Positions 42,123 through 51,015 are shown, numbered from the stretch's first letter. The stretch is 64,000 bases of DNA from Streptomyces sp. NBC_00691 (GCF_036226665.1 NZ_CP109007.1:744001-808000), one strand, 5' to 3'. The notes: generated by a model not told the origin, from the letters alone. A program made the numbers and translations.

Positions 42123-44537
42123 TCAGGACTCTTCGGGTACGTGGATCTGCAGGACACAGATGTCGTCCCGGTTTCCCGGCCGCAGGTCCGCCAAGGTGTT
42201 GGCGAGCTTGCCGGATCGGCCCTGCCGCACGAGCCCCTCAGCCGCGTCGGCAAGATGGGCGAGCCCTACCTGGATGTCCTCGCCCGGCACCTCCACGAGG
42301 CCGTCCGTGTAGAAGAGCAGGTGGTCCCCGGGCAGCAGGTCGGTCACGTACTGCCCGTACGGCGAGTCGAACGCGGCGCCGAGGAGCGCGCCCTCGGGCT
42401 GCGGGAGGAAGCTCGCCGTGCCGTCGCGGATCAGCAGGGGCGCGAGGTGCCCCGCGTCCACCCAGGTCAGCCGGCGATCCCAGGGCTGATAGCGCCCCAT
42501 GACCATGGTGGCGGTGGCAAGGTGGGTGTCGGTAGCGGTGTGGAGCAGAAGGGCGTTGAGCCGGCCGAGGACGTCGGGCAGGGGTGAGCCGGTGATGGTC
42601 ATGCCTTTGGCGGTGAATCGCAGCTGGGCCATCGTGCCCACGGCGGTCAGGCCGTGTCCGGCGACGTCTCCTACGACGAACAGTGCGCTCTTGTCCGGGA
42701 GTTCGATCGCGGAGTACCAGTCACCTCCGACGTTCAACCCGCTGACGGCGGGGCGGTAGGCGACGTCGACGCGGAGGCCCGCCAGGTCCAGCGACTGCTC
42801 GGGGATGGGCAACAGGGCGTCCTGGAGCGCGGCGCCGAGCGCCCGTTCGGCCTTCAGCATTCCGCGCTGGACGAGGTTGGACCGTTCGCTCTCCCGCAGG
42901 GCCAGTTCGGCGTCCCGCAGCTCGGTGAGGTCCTGGAAGAAACCGTGTACCTCCAGCGGGGTGCCGTCCGCGTCCCGCTGTGCCTCGGCGACCATGCGCA
43001 GGTGCCGCGGGCCGTGTGCCGAGGTGATGCGGAAGTGCTGGTCGATGGCCGTGCCGTCGCCCAGCAGCTGCTGCACGGCCGCACCCAGCCTGGGCGGGTC
43101 CTCCCCGAGCAGCCGCGTGGGCAGCTCCTCCAGCCCCATGGGTCCCAAGGCCGGGTCGCGGTCGAAGATGGCGTAGACCTGGTCGGACCAGGTGATGGTG
43201 TCCGTCGCCAGGTTCCAGCTCGCCCAGCCCAGGTTGCCCAGCCGCTGCAGGTCGTCCAGCCTGCGGGTCTCGCGTTCGCTGGTGTCGTGGCGGAGCCAGG
43301 TCACGACCAGACGCTCGCCCAGTCTGGTCACGCGCACGGAGTACACCGACCGCTGCGGCACTCCGGCGGTCACCTCCTCGTAGACGAAGGGGTCACCGTC
43401 ATAGACCGAGCCCGTGGTCAGCGTGTCCAGGTAGCCGTACCAGAGTGCTGTGCCCGCCACGGTGGGATAGTTCTCCAGTACCCGCCGGCCGATCAGCTCC
43501 TTGCCCTGCCGTCCGGCCAGGTCCAGCGATGCTGGCGTCGCCGCGTCGATCCGGTAGTCCTCCACCTCGCCCGTCGCCGACCGCAGCGGGGTCAGCAGGA
43601 CCGCCGGTCCTGACAGCGCGTCGAAGATGGTCTGGACGGCATCGATCTCCGCGTGGAGCGGGACGTGGCCGTGGTGGCTCCGGTCCTCGCGCAGGGGACC
43701 TCCGCAGAGCCTGACGGCCCGCCGGAGCAGGGTCCGGGTGCGGGCGTCGAAAGGCCCCCGCCGGGTACGGAAGAGGCCGACGACCACGGTCACGGCTCCG
43801 GTACCGGGCACGGGCAGCCAGGCACGCGAGGGCCACCGCTCGGGTGGATCACCGATCAACAGGTACCGGGATGCGTCCAGTTCCAGGTCTTCGAGCCACA
43901 GCGCCTCCCGCTCCGCGATCGCTTCCATGGCGGCGACACCGCTGAGCGGAGGGATGTGGCTCCACTGCTCGGGCATCGACTCGCCGATTCCGGCGTGACC
44001 GATGAGCTTCAGACTTCCGGCGGTGGCCACGGTGTAGATCATCACCGCGTCGATGCCCTCGGAGTCGGCCAGCACGGAGTGGAGCAGCAGGGCGATCTCG
44101 TTCGGAGTACGCGTGCCGGCCAGGCCCTGGCCCAGCCGAGCCAGCAGTTCCCGATGTCCCGTCGAACGGCCGCCGTCAGCGGCCACCTGGCCGCTCGTGC
44201 CGAAAGGTGAGGGGCTCCGCACCGGCGGTGTGGCGGGTACCGGCCGGACCGGCGTCTCCGGCAGCGGCGTCGCCGGTCCGCCGCCGGTCCGGCCGAGGGT
44301 GATCCAGCACTCCTCCAGCAGAGTGCGCCGGTGCTGCGCGGCGCGGTCGGCCAACAGCTGATAGGCGACGTCCGGCGTGACGCCGTCCCGGGCCATCAGC
44401 ACGCCCTTGGTGCGCTCCAGGACGGCTGTCATCGAGGCCACGCTCTCCAGGTCCACGACCTCGGCACGCAGCCTGGACACGACTCTGGCCAGCGCCAGCA
44501 CCTCGGGTGCCGCGCTCGTACCGCCGTCGGGAAGCAC
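42123..44537 (-). CDS. SpoIIE-type PP2C phosphatase with ANTAR, GAF and PAS domains
   Basis: An 804-residue multidomain protein. An ANTAR-like RNA-binding helical region lies at about residues 25-85 (LERTKGVLMARDGVTPDVAYQLLADRAAQHRRTLLEECW). A GAF domain is at about 135-270, then one or two PAS domains (about 300-540; YAIFDRDPALGPMGLEELPTRLL, HLRMVAEAQRDADGTPLEVHGFFQDLTE). The SpoIIE phosphatase spans about 580-800, with metal Asp residues in GLNVGGDWYSAIELPDKSALFVVGDVAGHG and LLPGDHLLFYTDGLVE. Such proteins control sigma factors through anti-anti-sigma proteins; the partner is not in the window unless it is the STAS-like protein at 31675. I set the start at GTG 44537 because GGAGGAGG lies 6-8 nt before it; the ATG at 44552 overlaps this ribosome site. 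Confidence 0.88.
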   Translation of the reverse strand: MLPDGGTSAAPEVLALARVVSRLRAEVVDLESVASMTAVLERTKGVLMARDGVTPDVAYQLLADRAAQHRRTLLEECWITLGRTGGGPATPLPETPVRPVPATPPVRSPSPFGTSGQVAADGGRSTGHRELLARLGQGLAGTRTPNEIALLLHSVLADSEGIDAVMIYTVATAGSLKLIGHAGIGESMPEQWSHIPPLSGVAAMEAIAEREALWLEDLELDASRYLLIGDPPERWPSRAWLPVPGTGAVTVVVGLFRTRRGPFDARTRTLLRRAVRLCGGPLREDRSHHGHVPLHAEIDAVQTIFDALSGPAVLLTPLRSATGEVEDYRIDAATPASLDLAGRQGKELIGRRVLENYPTVAGTALWYGYLDTLTTGSVYDGDPFVYEEVTAGVPQRSVYSVRVTRLGERLVVTWLRHDTSERETRRLDDLQRLGNLGWASWNLATDTITWSDQVYAIFDRDPALGPMGLEELPTRLLGEDPPRLGAAVQQLLGDGTAIDQHFRITSAHGPRHLRMVAEAQRDADGTPLEVHGFFQDLTELRDAELALRESERSNLVQRGMLKAERALGAALQDALLPIPEQSLDLAGLRVDVAYRPAVSGLNVGGDWYSAIELPDKSALFVVGDVAGHGLTAVGTMAQLRFTAKGMTITGSPLPDVLGRLNALLLHTATDTHLATATMVMGRYQPWDRRLTWVDAGHLAPLLIRDGTASFLPQPEGALLGAAFDSPYGQYVTDLLPGDHLLFYTDGLVEVPGEDIQVGLAHLADAAEGLVRQGRSGKLANTLADLRPGNRDDICVLQIHVPEES

Positions 44538-44690
44538 GAAATCCTCCTCCATGATTCGAGCATGCCACGTCCCTCGGCCGGTGAACCTCGTGCTCTTCTG
44601 TCGTCTTCACGAGCAGATCCGTCTTGAGGCCGAGAACCACCGCCCGATGGCAGAACCGGGATCAGCGGCGAGGTGACCGCCCCGCTGCCG

Positions 44691-44713
44691 TGCAGTGCAG
44701 TGCAGTGCAGTGC
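44691..44713. repeat. TGCAG pentanucleotide repeat (4.6 copies)
   Basis: TGCAG repeated four times and followed by TGC, in the intergenic gap between the SpoIIE phosphatase and flavin reductase genes. A simple repeat like this is unusual in the region and could vary in length by slippage. Confidence 0.7.
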
Positions 44714-44775
44714 TCCATGATCGGCGGCCCTCGGGCAGGACGGGTACGCGGGCACCGGTGGGGTAGCCGGGCTCT

Positions 44776-45402
44776 ATGGACACCACCGAGACCACACCAC
44801 TGCGTGCCGTCGCGCTGGTCTGCACCCTCTCCGCCTCGCCGAAGCGGTCCAGCTCGCAGTTGCTGGCCGAGCAGACCATGTCCGCCCTTGCCGATCACGG
44901 CGTCACCGGAAAGGTGATCCGGATCGCCGACCACGACGTCAGACCGGGCATCGAGGTCGACATGGGAGACGGCGACGCCTGGCCGGAGATCCGCGACACC
45001 GTCCTGGGCTGCGACATTCTGATCCTGTCCACGCCCATCTGGCTCGGGCATCCCTCCAGCGTCGCCCAGCGTGTGCTGGAACGCCTCAACGCGGAGCAGG
45101 GCGTGAGCGACGACGAAGGCCGCATGCTCACCTACGGCAAGGCGGCGGCCGTATGCGTCGTCGGCAACGAGGACGGCGCCCACCACGTCAGCGCCGAACT
45201 CTTCCAGGGCCTCAACGACGTCGGATTCTCCCTCGCCCCGAACGCCGTCACCTACTGGGTCGGCGAGGCCATGCAGGGCACCGACTACCAGGACCTCGAC
45301 GAGACCCCCGAGAAGACCGCCGCGACGACCAGGACCCTCGCCGTGAACACCGCGCACCTGGCGCGCCGCCTCAAGGCCGCCCCGTACCCGCCCTCCTCCT
45401 GA
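44776..45402 (+). CDS. NADPH-dependent FMN reductase / flavodoxin-fold oxidoreductase
   Basis: A 208-residue flavodoxin-like protein. FMN phosphate-binding is in LVCTLSASPKRSSSQLLAEQ, the central motif is DILILSTPIWLGHPSSVAQRVLERLNAE, and KAAAVCVVGNEDGAHHVSAELFQGLNDVGFSL completes the fold. It probably reduces quinones, FMN or nitro compounds. The gene has no strong ribosome site; a TAGCCG box at 44764-44769 lies 6 nt before the ATG, so it could be leaderless. A strong terminator follows. Confidence 0.87.
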   Translation: MDTTETTPLRAVALVCTLSASPKRSSSQLLAEQTMSALADHGVTGKVIRIADHDVRPGIEVDMGDGDAWPEIRDTVLGCDILILSTPIWLGHPSSVAQRVLERLNAEQGVSDDEGRMLTYGKAAAVCVVGNEDGAHHVSAELFQGLNDVGFSLAPNAVTYWVGEAMQGTDYQDLDETPEKTAATTRTLAVNTAHLARRLKAAPYPPSS

Positions 45403-45419
45403 CAGCCACCCCGCCCGCC

Positions 45420-45468
45420 GGGCACGCCGACGGCCGGGCCGTCAGGCGTCCCGGCCGTCGGCGTGCCC
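45420..45468. terminator. Strong bidirectional terminator
   Basis: A perfect 19-bp stem (arm GGGCACGCCGACGGCCGGG, 45420-45438 with 45450-45468) and an 11-base loop, 17 bases after the flavin reductase stop. It also faces the minus-strand genes on the right. Confidence 0.85.
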
Positions 45469-45475
45469 GCACTCG

Positions 45476-45604
45476 TCAAGGACCGAGGGCGCGCTTGAGT
45501 TCGGCCTTGTCCGTCGTCGGACGGCCGTCGACGCCCCTCTGTCTCGCCTCGTTGTCGAGCTGCTCTTCGTCGGACCCTCGGGGGCCCGCCCGGAGCGAGG
45601 GCAT
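45476..45604 (-). CDS. 42-aa fragment with SAP/Rho-N-like helix-extension-helix
   Basis: The frame reads MPSLRAGPRGSDEEQLDNEA then RQRGVDGRPTTDKAELKRALGP. The pattern (helix, RGVxGRxxxxKAELxxAL) is the Rho-N/SAP-like tail found at the C-terminus of several small actinobacterial proteins annotated as plasmid-stabilisation-like. It follows the SRPBCC stop by 23 bases on the same strand and has a GGAGGGCGAGG site. It could be a relic of a longer gene or a genuine small protein. Confidence 0.4.
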   Translation of the reverse strand: MPSLRAGPRGSDEEQLDNEARQRGVDGRPTTDKAELKRALGP

Positions 45605-45627
45605 GAGGGCCCTCGCCCTCCGGTCCC

Positions 45628-46077
45628 TCAGACCTGTCCGCGCCATCCGCCGGTTGCCGCGCCCCGTTCTTCGATGAAGTGCTTGAACCGCTTCAGGTCG
45701 CCCTTGACCTGCCGGTCGACGAAGCCGAGTTTGTCGCCGACGTTCTCCGCCATCCCCTCAGGATCGAAGTCCATCATCAGCGTGACCTGCGTACGGCTGG
45801 GGTCGATGGGCTGGAAGGTGACCAGGCCGGACTGCTCGACCTCGTCACCGACCGTGACCCAGGCGACCTTCGTGTCAGGGATCTGCTCGGTGATCTCCGC
45901 ATCGAACTCCCGCCGTACGCCACCGATGCTGGTCACCCAGTGCGTGAGCCGTTCCGTACGCTGCTCGATCCGTTCCACACCGTCCATGAACTGCGGGAAC
46001 GTCTCGAACTGCGTCCACTGGTCGTACGCGGTACGGACCGGAACATCGACCTCGATCGACTCCTTGACATGCGACAT
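45628..46077 (-). CDS. SRPBCC-family (cyclase/dehydrase-type) ligand-binding protein
   Basis: A 149-residue protein with the START-like helix-grip fold: VKESIEVDVPVRTAYDQWTQFETFPQFMDGVERIEQ, EITEQIPDTKVAWVTVGDEVEQSGLVTFQPIDPSRTQVTLMMDF, and the long C-terminal helix VKGDLKRFKHFIEERG. These Streptomyces proteins bind hydrophobic ligands; stand-alone forms of this subgroup are often near stress genes. ATG at 46077 has an AGAGGAG site. Confidence 0.87.
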   Translation of the reverse strand: MSHVKESIEVDVPVRTAYDQWTQFETFPQFMDGVERIEQRTERLTHWVTSIGGVRREFDAEITEQIPDTKVAWVTVGDEVEQSGLVTFQPIDPSRTQVTLMMDFDPEGMAENVGDKLGFVDRQVKGDLKRFKHFIEERGAATGGWRGQV

Positions 46078-46266
46078 GAGCCGTCTCCTCTGCTTGTGAA
46101 GGCGATACGGGAGCCGGGGCCTCGCGCCCGCTCGCTCCCGCCGGGGTATCTCATCCGTGCCCGCACGCGCGCGTCAGCGCCGGACATCGCGCACGAACAC
46201 CCCGGAGGGGGCCCATTTCGAGCCGAACGGACCCCAGATGTCGCACCCACGGCCGGACTGCGGCCC

Positions 46267-46410
46267 GTGTCGGCTGAGGAGTACCGCGCCATGGGGCGCT
46301 CCTGCGTGGAGAACACCGCTCGGCGCGCCGCGTACGACACGATCGCGCCCGGCCTGGCCGCGTACCAGCGTGACGCCATCGAGGTGTACGTCACCACCCG
46401 GCTCGGCTGA
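46267..46410 (+). pseudogene. C-terminal remnant of a TipAS-type (MerR) antibiotic-binding domain
   Basis: The frame reads VSAEEYRAMGRSCVENTARR then AAYDTIAPGLAAYQRDAIEVYVTTRLG. This matches the last two helices of the TipAS domain of MerR-type TipAL regulators, including the YD-I-PGLA-Y-RDAI pattern. No DNA-binding domain or earlier helices exist upstream, where the SRPBCC gene's promoter region lies. It is a leftover of a lost gene. Confidence 0.45.
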
Positions 46411-46540
46411 CCGGGACCGGGGGCCGGCCCGGAAGGCGGTCGATCCGTCTCACCGACAGGCTCACCTCGCCCGGCTCGTCAGTCGCCGAGCGAGGTGCTG
46501 CCTGTCATGTGAACCTCGAAGCCCGGTCGCGGGCTTCCTG
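46411..46540. terminator. Hairpin-rich segment after the TipAS remnant
   Basis: GAAGCCCG-GTCG-CGGGCTTC (46518-46537) is an 8-bp stem with a 4-base loop right after the stop of the small membrane gene at 46541, and is its likely terminator. CACCTCGC at about 46464 pairs with GCGAGGTG near 46491, forming a second, looser hairpin. Confidence 0.6.
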
Positions 46541-46714
46541 TCAGGAGCGCCGCCTGACGCTCCGGCCGGCGCCGATCCCCGCCACCTGCAGAGCCAGGGC
46601 GGTCAGTCCGAGCAGCATCACGTTCGCCGAGGAGAACGTGTCGTTGGTGCCGATGTCCGCCGCGTTGATCAGGAAGGCGATGAAGAACAGCACCGCCGCA
46701 ACTATGCCAAGCAT
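46541..46714 (-). CDS. Small membrane protein with two helices (57 aa)
   Basis: The product is MLGIVAAVLFFIAFLINAAD, then IGTNDTFSSANVMLLGLTALALQ and a basic tail AGIGAGRSVRRRS. That gives two hydrophobic segments separated by a polar loop and the positive-inside rule at the C-terminus. An AGAGGAG site precedes the ATG at 46714, and a tetraloop terminator follows the stop. It resembles short streptomycete membrane proteins of unknown role. Confidence 0.65.
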   Translation of the reverse strand: MLGIVAAVLFFIAFLINAADIGTNDTFSSANVMLLGLTALALQVAGIGAGRSVRRRS

Positions 46715-46794
46715 GCACAGGCTCCTCTCGAAGGGGTGGTGTCCGTATGCCCCCGCATCGGCCTCGTAAGCCGGGACGACCGGTCGTCGACGCG

Positions 46795-47103
46795 TCAGAG
46801 ATCGCTGTCGATGCCGGTGACGGCCGGAGACGCGAGCGGGGCGTCCGCTTCCGCGATTCCCGCCTCGCGCAGCGCGGCCGACACGAGCCTCGTCGCGTCC
46901 AGTTTCGCCTCGTATCGGTCGGAGGCCTCGACCTCCAGCCGGATGGCGAACGTGCCGTCCTCGTTGAGCGTCAGCAGGTTCACGCCTTCGCTCTCGCTCA
47001 CGTCTGTGTGCTGGGGGGCCAGCTTCCGTTCGAGGGCGGCGCGCTCCGAGTCGGTGATGTCCGAGGTGAACGTGCCGGGAACGGTGATGACGAAGGTGGT
47101 CAT
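46795..47103 (-). CDS. Conserved 102-aa hypothetical protein
   Basis: MTTFVITVPGTFTSDITDSE starts a compact alpha/beta protein (ERAALERKLAPQHTDVSESEGVNLLTLNEDGTFAIRLEVEASDRYEAKLDATRLVSAALREAGI). The middle reads like strand-strand-helix, and the last part suggests a Ala-rich helix. I do not recognise a family. An AGGAG site (GCGAGGAGCACCC) fixes the start at 47103. The neighbours are small stress-type genes. Confidence 0.7.
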   Translation of the reverse strand: MTTFVITVPGTFTSDITDSERAALERKLAPQHTDVSESEGVNLLTLNEDGTFAIRLEVEASDRYEAKLDATRLVSAALREAGIAEADAPLASPAVTGIDSDL

Positions 47104-47538
47104 GGGTGCTCCTCGCGTGGGACGGAGGGTGAGCGTCGTTCTGCTTCCCTCATCCTCCGTGATGACTCGGCTCCGAATGGCTTCTGACATGGCATCGGCG
47201 CCGGGGTCGGTCTGGCAGCGCCGCAGCCCGACCGATGCCGTGGCGAGCAGGCCGCCGCGAACGTGGCACAGCTGCCGGGCGGCCCGCTCGGCCATGAGGC
47301 GTTCGGTCTTCGTCGGCATGTCCGCCCGTGTACCCCGATTCGCCCTGCCCATCGGCGGCGGCCGGGAGCTGTTCGGGTGGTCATGCGGGCCGTGCGAGGT
47401 GCTGCCCACGGCGCGGTGCGGACGACTCGGTCGGCGCCGCTGCCCGCGAGGACGTTATTCATCGAAATGACTACACACTTTATTGAGTATTATGCGCCGG
47501 GTACGGCACGCCGGTGCCGCGGGAGAGACGGACGGCGC
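47104..47538. other. Intergenic region with an AT-rich promoter-like segment
   Basis: No gene is supported here. A run at 47457-47495 is the most AT-rich part of the area and includes TATTAT at 47488-47493, a good -10 box for the SGNH hydrolase gene 46 bases downstream. The part 47104-47450 extends the reading frame of the 102-aa protein but lacks its own start signals and does not look coding. Confidence 0.45.
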
Positions 47539-48336
47539 ATGAGCAACGGTCAGTACGTGCGATACGTCGCACTGGGCGACAGCCAGACTGAGGGAGTCGG
47601 TGACGGCGACGACCTCACCGGGCTGCGCGGCTTCGCGGACCGCCTCGCCGAAAGGCTCGCCGCGGCGCGCCCCGAGGTCCGGTACGCCAACCTGGCCGTC
47701 CGGGGGCGGCTCGCCGGACAGATCCGCGCGGAACAGCTCGGCCCCGCACTCGCTCTCCGCCCCGACGTCGCCACGGTGATCGCCGGGGTCAACGACCTGC
47801 TGCGGCCCCGGTTCGACCCGGACGAGACCGCCGCCCATGTGGAGGCGATGTTCGCCGCGCTCACCGAAGCGGGTGCGCGCGTCGCGACCGTCACGATCCC
47901 CGACATCACCCGTATCGCGCCCATCGCCCGCCCCGTCGCACCCCGGATCGCCGCCCTCAACGACCGCATCCGGCTCGCAGCGGCCCGGCACGGCGTCGCT
48001 CTCGCGGAGACCTCTCTGCACGCCGCCGCCACCGATCCACGCCTCTGGGCCGCGGACCGACTGCACGCGAGCCCGCTGGGACACGACCGGATCTCCGCCG
48101 CCCTCGCACAGGCGCTCGCCCTGCCGGGCAGCGACGACTCCTGGACCCGGGAGCTGGCGCCCGACCAGACCCCCACCGTCGGCGCGGTGCGCGCGGCAGC
48201 CGCCGAACTGCGCTGGGCCGCCGGGTTCCTCGGCCCCTGGTTGCTCCGCCGCCTGCGCGGCCGCTCCTCCGGCGACGGCCGGGCCGCCCGACGCCCGGAA
48301 CTGCTGCCCGTGGGGATGCCGCCGGTCAGCCCCTGA
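47539..48336 (+). CDS. SGNH/GDSL-type hydrolase
   Basis: A 265-residue protein. Block I is YVALGDSQTEGVGDGD (nucleophile Ser of GDSQTEG), block II has the oxyanion Gly in LAVRGRLAGQI, block III is VIAGVNDLLRP (Asn of GxND), and block V is WAADRLHASPLGH (catalytic Asp and His of DxxH). Members are lipases, esterases or deacetylases; no signal peptide is seen, so it is probably cytoplasmic. The C-terminus (LRRLRGRSSGDGRAARRPE) is basic and probably disordered. A GGGAGAG site precedes ATG at 47539. Confidence 0.88.
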   Translation: MSNGQYVRYVALGDSQTEGVGDGDDLTGLRGFADRLAERLAAARPEVRYANLAVRGRLAGQIRAEQLGPALALRPDVATVIAGVNDLLRPRFDPDETAAHVEAMFAALTEAGARVATVTIPDITRIAPIARPVAPRIAALNDRIRLAAARHGVALAETSLHAAATDPRLWAADRLHASPLGHDRISAALAQALALPGSDDSWTRELAPDQTPTVGAVRAAAAELRWAAGFLGPWLLRRLRGRSSGDGRAARRPELLPVGMPPVSP

Positions 48337-48419
48337 ACGACAGGAGTGCCGCGCCGCCCTGTCGCGACGATCACGGTCGAGCGGAGTGGGTGCGAGCCTG
48401 CGGCTTCAGGGCGTCAGAC

Positions 48420-48720
48420 GCCGTCCAGCGCCTCCTGGCGGATCCATCGCGACAGAGCGGGGTTCCCGACGGTGGTCACCACACGCACGGTGGAGCGGAC
48501 GTGCCGGTCGTCGTCCAGCAGCCCCAGGGGGGCCGCGGCCAGGTCCACGCGGGCGGTGGTCCGATCGCCTCGGCGATCTCCGGAAAGCCGAAGTCGAAGA
48601 CCTCGCGGAGCACGAACACCGCGCGTTCGAGCGGGGTGAGCCGCTCCATCAGGAGAACTCCTCGGCGCGCGTCATGCCGGCCCCCGCGCCGATCGCCTTC
48701 GCCACGGCGTACGAGGCGAC
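48420..48720 (-). pseudogene. Debris containing an ECF sigma-factor region-4 segment
   Basis: On the minus strand the frame near 48649-48560 reads LMERLTPLERAVFVLREVFD, FGFPEIAEAIG, which is the start of sigma-70 region 4 of SigJ-like ECF sigma factors. Neighbouring frames give AYAVAKAIGAGAGMTRAEEF upstream and RVVTTVGNPALSRWIRQEALDGV downstream, but no single frame connects them. Region 2 is absent. The gene is decayed; frameshifts lie near 48560 and 48655. Confidence 0.5.
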
Positions 48721-49188
48721 TGTCGGCCGACTCTCCACCCGGCCCGGGCACCGGCGATGCCGTACCCGTCGGCCACCGGCGCCGGTGGCGCCCCCTGTCG
48801 AGGCTCGGGGTTCTGTGACATGTCTCCGAGATTCGCTCGCGACGGGACCGGGGCATGGGTCCGGGGCGTCGGCGGCGCCCCGGGACCTCGTGGGGCGATG
48901 TCGAGACACGCGTGCAGGGGGCCTGTCGTCACATCCCGCGAGGCGGGCACGGCCGCGGCCTCCCCTGCCCGTGGCTCCCCTCCCGTTCCAGTGCGATCTT
49001 CACACCACCCTCATCCCATCTCCCGAAGGAACCATCAACTGGCCGCATAGCGAACACAGTTCTCTGTACTTCGGACAACAGATGGTCAAATCCTTGTTGC
49101 ATACCTGCCAAACAGGCTCGCTCGCTGGCACGCTCACACCCGCACCACACCCCCCACGATCCCCACGCTTTGCAGCGAAGGAGCCCGC
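48721..49188. other. Gene-free upstream region of the M4 protease
   Basis: No coding region is supported on either strand. The last 150 bases are less GC-rich (around 49030-49120) and probably hold the protease promoter. I see no clear -35/-10 pair or palindrome of significance. Confidence 0.4.
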
Positions 49189-50796
49189 GTGACCCGCCAG
49201 CAGTCCTCGCACCGCCGTACCGCCACCGCCACCGCCCTGATCGCATCGGCCGCCATGGTCGTCGTCGGAGTCCAGACCGGCTCCGCCAGCGCCGATGCCC
49301 AGCGCGAGGCCGGCGCGACCGCGCTCGTACTCTCCGGCACCCAGCGTGCCGCCGCCGTCCGGGAGGCCCAGGCAGGAGCCGATGCCACGGCCCGGGCCAT
49401 CGGCCTCTCCGGCCAGGAGAAGCTCGTCGCCCGGGATGTCGTCAAGGACTCCGACGGCACCGTGCACACGCGGTACGAGCGCACCTACGAGGGTCTCCCC
49501 GTACTCGGCGGCGACCTCGTCGTGCATCAGAAGAAGAACGGCGGCCGCGCCACCACCAAGGCCACCGACGCCCGCATATCCGTGGCGAGCACGACCGCCG
49601 CGGTCACCGCCACGAGCGCGGGCAAGTCCGCCGCGGCCTCCTCCGACGCGCGGTCCGCCGCGCCCGCCTCGTCCCGCAAGGTGGTCTGGGCGGCCACCGG
49701 CAAGCCGACGCTCGCCTGGGAGACGACCGTCACGGGCGTCCAGGCCGACGGCACCCCGAGCGAGCGTCACGTCATCACCGACGCCACCTCGGGGAAGGAG
49801 CTGTACTCCTACGAAGCGGTCGAGACGGGCATCGGCAACACCCAGTACAGCGGCCAGGTCACGCTCGGCACGGCGCCCTCGTTCACTCTCACGGACACCG
49901 CGCGCGGCGGCCACAAGACGTACGACCTGAACGGTGGCACCAACGGCACCGGGTCCCTCTTCACCAGCAGCACGGACACCTGGGGCAACGGCCTGGCGAC
50001 CAACCGGGCGACCGCAGCCGCGGACGCCCACTACGGCGCGGCCGTGACCTGGGACTTCTACAAGAACGAGCTCGGCCGCAACGGCATCCGCGGTGACGGC
50101 GTCGCCGCCTACTCCCGCGTCCACTACGGCAACGCGTACGTCAACGCCTTCTGGGACGACTCCTGCTTCTGCATGACGTACGGCGACGGAACGGGCAACA
50201 CCAAGCCGCTGACCTCGCTCGACGTCGCCGGCCACGAGATGTCCCACGGCCTGACCGCCTCCACCGCCGGACTCAGGTACAGCAAGGAGTCGGGCGGCCT
50301 CAACGAGGCCACCTCCGACATCCTCGGCACCTCGGTCGAGTTCTACGCGGCCAACGCCACGGACGTCGGCGACTACCTGATCGGCGAGAAGATCGACATC
50401 CGCGGCAACGGCACCCCGCTCCGCTACATGGACAAGCCGAGCCGCGACGGCAACTCCGCCGACTACTGGTCAAGCAGCGTCGGCCGCCTCGACGTCCACT
50501 ACTCCTCCGGCCCGGCCAACCACTTCTTCTTCCTGCTGTCCGAGGGCAGCGGCGCCAAGACGGTCAACGGTGTCGCCTACAACTCCCCCACCAGCGACGG
50601 CTCCACCCTCACGGGCATCGGCCGCGCCAAGGCCTACAAGATCTGGTACAAGGCCCTCTCCACCTACATGACCTCCTCCACCACCTACGCCGGCGCCCGC
50701 ACGGCCACCCTCTCCGCGGCCACCGACCTCTACGGCGCGGGCAGCGCCGAGTACGCCGCGGTCGCCAAGGCCTGGACCGCGATCAACGTCAAGTAA
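49189..50796 (+). CDS. Secreted M4 (thermolysin-family) metalloprotease
   Basis: A 535-residue preproenzyme. The signal peptide spans about 1-35 (RRTATATALIASAAMVVVGVQTGSASA), an FTP/PepSY-type propeptide runs to about 205 (RYERTYEGLPVLGGDLVVHQ, AWETTVTG), and the M4 catalytic domain follows. The zinc site is VAGHEMSHGLTAST (His349, Glu350, His353) with third ligand Glu373 in GGLNEATSD, and the catalytic His is in HYSSGPANHFFFLLSEG. It has no C-terminal accessory domain. It degrades extracellular protein. GTG at 49189 has a GAAGGAG site; a terminator follows. Confidence 0.93.
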   Translation: MTRQQSSHRRTATATALIASAAMVVVGVQTGSASADAQREAGATALVLSGTQRAAAVREAQAGADATARAIGLSGQEKLVARDVVKDSDGTVHTRYERTYEGLPVLGGDLVVHQKKNGGRATTKATDARISVASTTAAVTATSAGKSAAASSDARSAAPASSRKVVWAATGKPTLAWETTVTGVQADGTPSERHVITDATSGKELYSYEAVETGIGNTQYSGQVTLGTAPSFTLTDTARGGHKTYDLNGGTNGTGSLFTSSTDTWGNGLATNRATAAADAHYGAAVTWDFYKNELGRNGIRGDGVAAYSRVHYGNAYVNAFWDDSCFCMTYGDGTGNTKPLTSLDVAGHEMSHGLTASTAGLRYSKESGGLNEATSDILGTSVEFYAANATDVGDYLIGEKIDIRGNGTPLRYMDKPSRDGNSADYWSSSVGRLDVHYSSGPANHFFFLLSEGSGAKTVNGVAYNSPTSDGSTLTGIGRAKAYKIWYKALSTYMTSSTTYAGARTATLSAATDLYGAGSAEYAAVAKAWTAINVK

Positions 50797-50821
50797 CTCC
50801 CGGGGACGTCCCGCCCGTCTC

Positions 50822-50854
50822 GCCCGCCCCGCACACTGTCCGTGCGGGGCGGGC
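50822..50854 (+). terminator. Terminator of the M4 protease gene
   Basis: A perfect 13-bp stem (GCCCGCCCCGCAC / GTGCGGGGCGGGC) with a 7-base loop, 26 bases after the stop. Confidence 0.8.
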
Positions 50855-50939
50855 TCGCGCGTCGCCGGACCTCGGGTCGTCCCCGGTGCCGTGACCTCGC
50901 ACGAGACGCCGGGCACGGAGTCCCTGTGCCGTATGGGAC

Positions 50940-50987
50940 GCGCTCGGCGCTCGGCCCCAGCGCTCGGCGCTCGGCGCTCGGCACACC
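50940..50987. repeat. CGCTCGG heptamer repeats
   Basis: The word GCGCTCGG recurs five times in about 48 bases between the protease terminator and the serine hydrolase gene, in two blocks split by CCCCA. Its role is unknown; it may be a slippage product. Confidence 0.6.
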
Positions 50988-51015
50988 GGATTCCTCCTCG
51001 GTCCCGCCCGGGCGG

